A DNA stretch of 64,000 bases. Source: JAHBNG01 sp039028975 (lineage in GTDB: Bacteria; Chloroflexota; Anaerolineae; Caldilineales; Caldilineaceae). The notes below the pieces were generated by a model, which was not told where the DNA came from, made no database searches, and saw only the letters and a program-made list of their open reading frames with translations. The position numbers were made by a program, and so were the translations under genes. How positions within the stretch are numbered: position 1 is the stretch's first letter; each line of letters opens with the position of its first letter. The stretch is from positions 56,598-120,597 of the forward strand of contig JBCCHB010000029.1 in NCBI GenBank assembly GCA_039028975.1, read 5' to 3'. Positions 53,491-61,300 of the stretch are shown in pieces.

Positions 53491-53520
53491 CAGTCAGCTT
53501 GTCCCCGTGAAGACGGGGAT
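53491..53520. repeat. Inverted repeat flanking the oxidase gene, left copy
   Basis: CAGTCAGCTTGTCCCCG (53491-53507) is exactly the complement of 55136-55152. TCCCCGTGAAGACGGGGA next to it is a hairpin. The right copy lies on the other side of the gene at 53832-54989. Confidence 0.7.
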
Positions 53521-53593
53521 TGGTCGCTTAGTCCAAAGTCGGCCCTATCCGTGTCATTCCGATTGCGGCCTGCCCTGAAAATAACAGGGATCA

Positions 53594-53751
53594 AAAGATT
53601 TCACAGATAAAAAAGGGCTTCGCCCAACCTCACCCGCGGAGTCCGTGACTCAGTCCCAGAACCGCTGAGTGCGAACTGGCTATGCGAATCCACTCGAGTG
53701 ATTTTATACTTTCCTATACTATGAAAAATCTGCGCAATCTGTGAAATCTTT
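53594..53751. repeat. Inverted-repeat spacer with AAAGATTTCACAGAT arms
   Basis: Arms at 53594-53608 and 53737-53751 are exact complements, about 130 bases apart. Words match the type at 21835-21873. No gene in the 53411-53831 spacer can be supported. Confidence 0.6.
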
Positions 53752-53831
53752 GTCGATTCTTATCCCCTTGGTGCAGCCCCTTGTATGTTTAACTACTGAT
53801 TATAGTCCATTCTGTCAATGGCTCAACAATT

Positions 53832-54989
53832 TCAGTTGGAATGGTTCTGGAATCGTTCTGGGGAAAATGGTGCCAGTTCATCCTTGGTGACGCGGCCCGT
53901 AAGCAGATCGGCAATGGCCTTGCCGGTAACGGGAGCGAGGGCAACCCCGTCTCCTTCGTGGCCGTTGGCAAAGATGAATCCGGGTAGCTCAGGTGCATGC
54001 CCCAAGGTAGGAAGCCCGTCGGGGGTAGAGGGACGTAACCCGGCGTAGAAGCGCAGGACGTGACTTCTGGCCGCATTGGGTATGAGGCGAGCCGTCTGCT
54101 CGAGTAGGGCCTGCATACCAGCGTAAGTGCTGCTTCGGTCATATGCTGAAAACTCTCGGGTGCTGCCGATGAGTAAATTTCCACGGCGAGTCTGCCCAGC
54201 CCATAGGCCCACAGTCATTGTATCTACATTTCCATCTGCTGGGAGAGCCTTGCTGAGTAGGTAGCTGGCGGAGATAATGGTGCCGCGCAACAAGGGCGGT
54301 CCTGGCGCAGTAACGAAGAGTTCTCCTTTGCGGGGCGTCACCGCTAGTTCTACGCCAGCCATTTCGGCGAATTTCGGTGCCCAAGGTCCCGCCGCGTTGA
54401 CGACAGTTTCGCTAGCGATGTCGCCACGGCTCGTTTGGACACCGGTAAGTTTTCCGCCGGACTGGGTTACGCCAGTCACTGTGGTATCGGTCAGAAGGGT
54501 AGCTCCTTGGCGACTGGCAGCACGGGCGAAGGCAAAGGCCAGCAGGTAGGGGTTTACGGTTGAGTCGTCAGGGCAGTAGGTGGATCCAACTACATGTGAG
54601 GCGAGTTCGGGCTGATGATGGAGCGTCTCCTTGGCGGTAAGGACAGACATATCTACACCTTCGGCCCGTGCTTTGGCGGCCTTCTCTTGGATCAACGCAA
54701 ACTCTTCGTCATTCTCCGCAACCAACATCCCGCCGTCGTTGCAAAATTCGATTTCGGCATCAAGCTCTTCGCCCAAGGTGCGGAAAAGCTCTACGCTGGC
54801 TCGGGCAAAATTCTGTTTAGGGCCAGGTGGTTTGGTCTGTAGGGCGACACCGCTAGCCGCCGCGCTCGAGGTACCGCTGGCAATATCATCTCGCTCTAGC
54901 AGGCAGACCTCAACGCCATATTTGCTTAGGTAGTAGGCAGTGGCTGTGCCGATCACACCCCCACCGACAATGACGACATCAGCGTTCAT
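53832..54989 (-). CDS. FAD-dependent oxidoreductase, DAO/HcnC type
   Basis: 385 residues. ADVVIVGGGVIGTATAYYL near the N terminus is the FAD-binding dinucleotide fold; the end carries LRPSTPDGLPTLGHAP and GFIFANGHEGDGVALAPVTG, the conserved C-terminal DAO block. With the 2Fe-2S and HcnB-like subunits on the same strand it completes an HcnABC / opine- or sarcosine-type three-subunit dehydrogenase, but the AAA/PD-(D/E)XK gene lies between. It could also act alone as a D-amino-acid or glycine oxidase. Confidence 0.9.
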   Translation of the reverse strand: MNADVVIVGGGVIGTATAYYLSKYGVEVCLLERDDIASGTSSAAASGVALQTKPPGPKQNFARASVELFRTLGEELDAEIEFCNDGGMLVAENDEEFALIQEKAAKARAEGVDMSVLTAKETLHHQPELASHVVGSTYCPDDSTVNPYLLAFAFARAASRQGATLLTDTTVTGVTQSGGKLTGVQTSRGDIASETVVNAAGPWAPKFAEMAGVELAVTPRKGELFVTAPGPPLLRGTIISASYLLSKALPADGNVDTMTVGLWAGQTRRGNLLIGSTREFSAYDRSSTYAGMQALLEQTARLIPNAARSHVLRFYAGLRPSTPDGLPTLGHAPELPGFIFANGHEGDGVALAPVTGKAIADLLTGRVTKDELAPFSPERFQNHSN

Positions 54990-55122
54990 CTGAGTTTAGC
55001 ATTCACTTTTCCACTTGCAATCGGGTAATTCTACCAAGATCTTTGCGGGTATAAGTAGCTTCTTCATTCTCCTCATTTTAACATAAGAACGTCGACAGGG
55101 CAGACTTTGGAATGAGTGACCC

Positions 55123-55162
55123 ATCCCCCCCTTCGCGGGGACAAGCTGACTGGGGACTACCG
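55123..55162. repeat. Inverted repeat flanking the oxidase gene, right copy
   Basis: CGGGGACAAGCTGACTG at 55136-55152 complements 53491-53507; further similarity continues as GGACTAC. Together the two copies bracket the DAO-type gene in opposite orientation. The remaining spacer shows no gene. Confidence 0.65.
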
Positions 55163-55193
55163 ATACTCAATAGATTGCCATATCATTCCTACC

Positions 55194-55685
55194 TTATGCC
55201 CAGCGGCCGCCAAACTCTATCTTATTCTCTGCTACCGTTTCATTGTCCTGGTAAAACGTGAATTCACCGACGACAAATTGACCACCTAACGTTGCCTGCA
55301 ACCAGTATTGAGCATCATCCCACATACGATTGAGTGGCAAATTGGCTAATGGAAACCATTCGGGAGCCATCTCATCCGTCTCAGTGGGCGTGCCAGTCCA
55401 GCGGGTAGCGACGTAATTGTGGACAGTCATGTTCCATTGAGGTTTATGTGGGAAGAGAAAGGTGACTTCGCCAACCTTTATCAGATCAGCTAGCGCGACT
55501 CGCAGGGTCGTCTCTTCCCACATTTCACGAATGGTGGCCGCTTCCGGCGACTCACCTTCTTCTACTTTGCCACCAATACCCAGAATTTTGCCTTCACCAA
55601 TCCCACTCTTCTTGTGGCCAAGGAGAACACGATTACGGGCTTCGTCTATGAGAAATAGCTCGGTCGCTTGGATCAGTGGTTGCAT
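55194..55685 (-). CDS. Nudix hydrolase (MutT-like)
   Basis: 163 residues. The Nudix box starts at about 45: GKVEEGESPEAATIREMWEE, which keeps the Gly, the Arg-Glu and the Glu-Glu of GX5EX7REUXEEXGU, with Thr at the last Gly. LLGHKKSGIGEGK is the usual preceding part. The protein resembles the 8-oxo-dGTP/oxidised-nucleotide hydrolases. It follows the sulfate-activation gene by 17 bases on the same strand and is probably co-transcribed. Starts at ATG 55685. Confidence 0.9.
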   Translation of the reverse strand: MQPLIQATELFLIDEARNRVLLGHKKSGIGEGKILGIGGKVEEGESPEAATIREMWEETTLRVALADLIKVGEVTFLFPHKPQWNMTVHNYVATRWTGTPTETDEMAPEWFPLANLPLNRMWDDAQYWLQATLGGQFVVGEFTFYQDNETVAENKIEFGGRWA

Positions 55686-55702
55686 GGTCAAGGAGGGTAA
55701 GT

Positions 55703-57427
55703 CTAATGTCCGTTAATAAAGCCCTGATTGACTAAATAGTCTAGAATGATGCGAGCATTCTCTTCAGGTGTAGTATCCACGGTCAGTAGGGTCAATTCTG
55801 GGTTTTCCGGCGCTTCATAAGGGTCGTCAATGCCGGTGAAATCTTTGATTTCACCGCGCCGGGCTTTGGCGTACATGCCTTTGACGTCCCGGGCTTCGCA
55901 AACATCCAGAGGAGTATCAACATAAACTTCGACAAAGTGTCCGTCGCCAAACATGCTGCGCACATCATTGCGAGTACTTCGATAGGGACTGACCGCAGCA
56001 CAGACCACCACACCACCATGACGGGTGACATCCGAGGCCACAAAGCCAATGCGCCGCACGTTGATGTCCCGATCTTCTTTGCTAAAGCCCAGTCCTTTGG
56101 AGAGGTGGGTACGAACCACGTCGCCATCCAGGACGGTGACCTGACGGCCATGCTCCATCAAGAGGGCCGTGAGAATATCGGCAGTGGTCGACTTACCAGA
56201 ACCACTTAGCCCGGTAAACCACAAACAGACACCTTGACGGTGACGAGGTGGGTACGTCTCGGATAGGATCTCGGCGACCTGGGGACGGGTAAACCATTCA
56301 GGCAGCTTTTGCCCTTTGTGGAGATACTCTTCTCGTACTTGAGTTCCCGATATGGCTGCAGTCTCTGCGCCATTGTTCACTTTGGAGACCTCTTCATATC
56401 GTTCTTCTTGGGGGAGGTAGACCAGCGCACGGAAGGGAACTGGCTTGACACCAATTTCATCGGCATATTCGGCGACCAGATCTTGGGCGTCGTAAGGACC
56501 GTAGAAGGGGTTTCCCTGGGTATCATTGCCAGGGCCAGCATGGTCCCGGCCAATGATGAGGTGATTGGCACCATAGTTGCGCCGGATGATGGCATGCCAA
56601 AGGGCTTCCCGGGGGCCACCCATGCGCATAGCCAGGGGCAACAATGCCAACAGGATCCGATCGGATTCATAGTACTTCTCTGCTAACGTCCGGTAGGTAC
56701 GTACTCTGGTATAGTAGTCTACATCACCGGGCTTCGTCAGACCAACCACGGGGTGAAGTAGAAGAACACCGTTGACCTCATCAGATGCCCGTTTTGTCAA
56801 CTCTTCGTGGACCCTGTGCATGGGGTTGCGGGTCTGGAAGGCCACCACATTCTCATACGGGGAGTCAGCTAGCTTGGCACGCGTCTCAGATGGTGTCATG
56901 CGTAACCCTTGAAAATCATGATGGGGAGGTAACTGCAGCATCTGAATGCGCCCAGAAATGTTGATCGGCCCCCAACGATGCATTTCAGCCACGGCAGGGT
57001 GGCGTAAATCTTGGGTGCCAAATACCTTCTCCGCCACCTCCGATTGATCCCACTCATACATTTCCTGTATGGTCATAATAGCCAGTAGATTATTTTTGGC
57101 ATCGCGCAGCGAAATCTGCTGGCCAATGCGGATCTCCGGACCTGGCGTAACAGGCAATGTAATGGGCATTGGGAACACAACGCCATTGGCTAATCGCATC
57201 TCATCAAGAACGTGCTGAAAGTCGGCCTGATTCATAAAGCGATCCAGCGGAGAGAACGCGCCAACGGCCAACAATTCCAAATCACAGAGTACTCGGTCTG
57301 ATAGCTGAATGGAAGGCAAGTGGCCAGCGTACGTCTTAAGTTCGTCTAGCTCGTCTGCTCCAACCATTAAGTTTACCAGTGGACCACCATATGGCTCAAT
57401 CAAGCCTGTACCGTTTCTATAACCCAT
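55703..57427 (-). CDS. Bifunctional ATP sulfurylase / APS kinase
   Basis: 574 residues with ATP sulfurylase first and APS kinase last. QTRNPMHRVHEE near 197 and IIGRDHAGPGND near 290 are the two ATP-sulfurylase motifs; GLSGSGKSTTADIL near 406 is the APS-kinase P-loop, followed by RSTRNDVRSMF and DTPLDVCEARD. It makes APS and then PAPS from sulfate and two ATP, the activated sulfate for assimilation or sulfation. Starts at ATG 57427 with GGAGG six bases before. No PAPS reductase or sulfotransferase is near, so the use of the product is not visible. Confidence 0.95.
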   Translation of the reverse strand: MGYRNGTGLIEPYGGPLVNLMVGADELDELKTYAGHLPSIQLSDRVLCDLELLAVGAFSPLDRFMNQADFQHVLDEMRLANGVVFPMPITLPVTPGPEIRIGQQISLRDAKNNLLAIMTIQEMYEWDQSEVAEKVFGTQDLRHPAVAEMHRWGPINISGRIQMLQLPPHHDFQGLRMTPSETRAKLADSPYENVVAFQTRNPMHRVHEELTKRASDEVNGVLLLHPVVGLTKPGDVDYYTRVRTYRTLAEKYYESDRILLALLPLAMRMGGPREALWHAIIRRNYGANHLIIGRDHAGPGNDTQGNPFYGPYDAQDLVAEYADEIGVKPVPFRALVYLPQEERYEEVSKVNNGAETAAISGTQVREEYLHKGQKLPEWFTRPQVAEILSETYPPRHRQGVCLWFTGLSGSGKSTTADILTALLMEHGRQVTVLDGDVVRTHLSKGLGFSKEDRDINVRRIGFVASDVTRHGGVVVCAAVSPYRSTRNDVRSMFGDGHFVEVYVDTPLDVCEARDVKGMYAKARRGEIKDFTGIDDPYEAPENPELTLLTVDTTPEENARIILDYLVNQGFINGH

Positions 57428-57717
57428 ATTATTCCTCCAATGTTATGATATGGCTATGAGAGTATAGATAAATATTTGAATGCTATGAGGAAAAAAGATA
57501 CAGATGGAGAGGGGGATGGGGAAAGTTTACCTTACTTATCAAAGAAAAGATGTTAACAAAAAGATTACAATTTCCACGTTTCTATTACAGAGTTATCCGG
57601 TTTATGTTCTCTATTGTACCGAGTCAACCTTCGATACCCTTACTTCCTTTGCAGTTCAGTTTGTGCTTTTACGGCAAGAAAATCTCATTTCTCAGAGTAA
57701 AATCGGCAAATGAACTT

Positions 57718-57905
57718 TTCTCTGCGAATCTCTGTGCTGGCTCTGTGATACGAATCGGTACAAACTGCGTCGCCCGCGAAGATGTTGAAAAAAGAAGAGT
57801 TTTCACAGAGATCCACGGAGCCAAGAGGAGACTCACAGAGTCTTTTCCTCTTAAAAATCTCTGTGAATCTCTGTGCTAGCTCTGTGAATCTCTGTGATCC
57901 TGTAG
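57718..57905. repeat. CACAGAG/CTCTGTG inverted-repeat spacer
   Basis: GAATCTCTGTGCT appears near 57726 and 57865 and complements TTTCACAGAGATCC near 57801, giving several possible long stems in 190 bases. Similar words sit in other spacers of this window. The rest of the 57428-58319 spacer (A/T-rich, with a short unsupported frame at 57504-57713) shows no gene I would call. Confidence 0.55.
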
Positions 57906-58201
57906 GCAACTCGACGAGACCTGTTTGGTTCTGGATCTTCGGTATGACAGACGCTACCTTTAATTCTTATCCAAACCTCGACAGGCTCGAACCGTACCCT
58001 CTTTTCTAACTCATTTTAGGACAATTGTACCCTTCGCCAAATAAATAACGCAACAAAATATGCCCTTACTGTCACCTTACTTCCCATGCGGTATTTCACA
58101 CTATTTTTTGAATTCAGCCTATTTATACCCCTCCGTAACTTCCCGTTCGACTTCTTTACAGTTTGATTAATCATGTCTGTAGGGAAAGTTGCGCAAACAT
58201 A

Positions 58202-58230
58202 TTGACAATCCCCAAAACATATGGTAGACT
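58202..58230 (+). promoter_or_regulatory. Sigma70-type promoter of the SpvB/RHS gene
   Basis: TTGACA (58202-58207), 17 bases, TAGACT (58225-58230), with TATACT overlapping at 58230-58235. It lies about 90 bases upstream of the ATG at 58320 on the same strand. Confidence 0.65.
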
Positions 58231-58319
58231 ATACTCACTCAAAATTACATATATATTTTGAGTTCAAACCCATTCTAACCACATTGGTTCCAAAACCACA
58301 CAAGAGAAGGAGCTGTACT

Positions 58320-61300
58320 ATGCATTGCCCCCCCCGTTTGATTTCAACAATAACGGGAATCCTCGCTCTGTTCGCACCGCGTCGGCTGCTTATCAGACCA
58401 TGTATGCTGCCTGCGCCAGTCGGCTTCAGAATCTCATTCAGTTTCAAAATGCCATTCAATATCAACGCAAAATTCTAACGTCACCAAAACCGAGACGTAA
58501 GCCACTTTCGATCAACACGCTCTTCCGCGCCACGGCCCGCCTGCTGCTGGTGCTAAGCCTGCTCGTCCAGACTTTTGTGCCAGTTGCCCAGGCAAAGGAT
58601 CTGAACGTTTCACCCGCTGCTCAAGCGGAATTGACAAGTCAATCTCCCACCCCATCCCCAGCAGATCAATCTGAAGACGAACTGCCTCCCGATGAGGATT
58701 GGTCTGAACATATCCCTTATGTTGAGATCCCAGACGATAATTCTTATGAAGAGACGCCCGGCATTCCGGTGCAGATTCGCCTTTCGACCAATAAATCGAT
58801 CCTGCTCAAAGGGGAGACGGCCAAGCTGACGGTAGAGGTCTGGCGCGCGTCGAATGACAAAGTTCAGGGATTGCCGGTAAAGGTAACGCTGCCACCGGAA
58901 CTCAAGACAACCGGCAACCGCCAAGCCACAGAGTGGACCCTGCCCAAATTAAGAATGGACAAGCTCTTTAGCAGGGAGGTGCAGGTCAAAATTGCCGACC
59001 GTACGATTGACCCAACGGTTGTTGATATTGGGTTAAGCGTCACGCCCAGCGATGGTCGCCCCACCGTTAGCGAAACCCTAACTGTGGGGCTGCTGCCCAG
59101 GCTCCACAAGGTTCCTGGTCATGAACAGATTGTGGTGAAGCAGAAGCGCAAGGGAACCGTATTAGGAGCCGAGGATGGCCGCGTCATGCTGTTGGTTCCC
59201 CAAGGGGCCGTGCCCGAAGGCACTGACATTCGTTTTAAGCGGCTTCGGCGTGTGGAACCACCGAGTGATGAGTTGCCTGATACGCCCTCAATTGAAGAGC
59301 AGTTGGCCAATCAAGAACGAGAGTCCTTTCACCAGTGGTCCTTCCATGCTGAGCATGAAGGGCAAGAGATTGAAGAATTTGCAAAACCACTCTGGCTCAT
59401 CTACCGGGCCAAGTGGCTCGCCGATGCCGGAATCAATCCCCGCCGTTTGGCCCTCTTTACCCGCGAAGACCCAGAGCATGAGTGGTCCCGCATTCCGATT
59501 CGCTATCTAAAAAAGCGCCAAATTTTGGTGGCGCAACTGAGCCACTTTAGTAATTTTACAGCAGAGCTAGAGATCCCCACCAAGGGCGACATTTTACCCA
59601 GCGTAACCAACTTTAGCAGCGACCTCTTTACTGGTGCCGCCACCATTCGCTACCCGATTGAGCTACCCGCTGGCCCAGGCGGAATGGCCCCAAGCTTAAG
59701 TCTGAACTACTCGAGCAGTACGGTGGACGATTTCTACTTTGTCAATCGAGACACCCAGAATGGTTCAATTGCCCAATCGGGTCTGGCCGGTTTGGGTTGG
59801 AATTTGGGTGGCATAGGGTATATCGCTCTGGCAGACCATATGCAAGTAGGCAATCCTTGGGACGATAAGTACATGCTGGTTCTCAACGGAATCGGTAGCG
59901 AAATCCGCCATTCTAACTTTTATAATGGGGGGTCTCTTACCATGGTGCCAGAACACTTTGTCAAAGTAGATAAGAACTTGCTCTACCGGCACGACAATGA
60001 TTCGACTCTTGGTAAAGTGAACGGTGCTGGGATCTGGACTGTAACCAGCCAGGATGGCACCCGCCATACCTTTGGCACTATGACAGACCCTCGCCCCAAT
60101 GCAGTGAGCAATTCACCCCAGGGCATCTATGTTGACTTTAGCCAAGGCCGCTGGCAGGTGAACAAGTGGTACCTCACCGAATCGGTTGATACGTCTGGGA
60201 ACTACATCACCTACAAATACCTGTCTGACTCAAGATTGGTGCGCCCCAATGGTGGCAATAACTGCTCCGGCAATGCCTTTTACAACGACAAGTGGTACTA
60301 CCGCAGCATCCGGCCCGATGAGATCCTGTGGGGTGGCAATAAGGATGAGAACCACGGCCACACCATGAAGGTCGAATTTACCTATGAAAACCGAAGCGAT
60401 TACCAGATTGCGGATTGGAATGAGCGTTGTGTCCAGACTCTGTACAGCACCAAACGGCTGCAGAAGATTGCCGTTAAGGTAAAGGTAGCTGGCATCTTCA
60501 AGCTCGTTCGCGAGTATGAACTTGGGCATGGATACAGCAGCGGTGGGTTCAGCCACTCTAAGCTAAACTGGATCAAGCATTATGGAGCCAATGCGAACGC
60601 CTCTGGCACCCGCACTTCTGCACCGCTCAATACTTACACCTTTGGCTACCAGCAGCAAGCCCACCACGCCCAACTCTACCTCACCAGCGCGGACAATGGC
60701 TGGGGCGGCAAGACAACCTACAACTATGACCAGCATAACACCCACGAGTATGACATCGAAGATGACTGGGACAAACCCTACAATGTAGTCGGGACGGTTA
60801 CCCGAAGCTATCGCCATCGAGTCAAGGCTATGAAAGTGGAAGACGGCCTGGGCAACCACTTCTACACCAAGTATAACTACAACAACTCTCGGCAGCGCCG
60901 TTGGCGGGGACAGAACGAGTATATGGGCCACGATTTTGCCATGACCCGCACCTACAAAATGAACGAAGATTGGTGGAATTCAAATGAAGTGGTGCGATTG
61001 ACCGTCCACCGCTTCTATCAGAAAGGAGCTGGCGGCGGCAACCCAGACCCGCGCATGGGTCGCCAATATCTAGAAGACGTGTGGCAGCCCAAATCCACCT
61101 TGGGCAACAGTTGCGGCAATCGCGAAGAGAACGATTTTGATACAGCTGTGGTCTACTGCCTCATGAGCCGAATGCATACTGGCTGGTCCACCTACACTGG
61201 AAGCGGGGCTAATTGGACCAATACCCATGATTATTTTGCGCGCCCCCGCTGGGTCCGCAAAGGTAGTGAGACCACCCATACCGAGCATCAATATGCCACC

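Noticed and set aside
57504..57713. Short frame of 69 residues after the sulfate-activation gene
   Set aside because: A/T-rich, no motif, no partner; probably chance.
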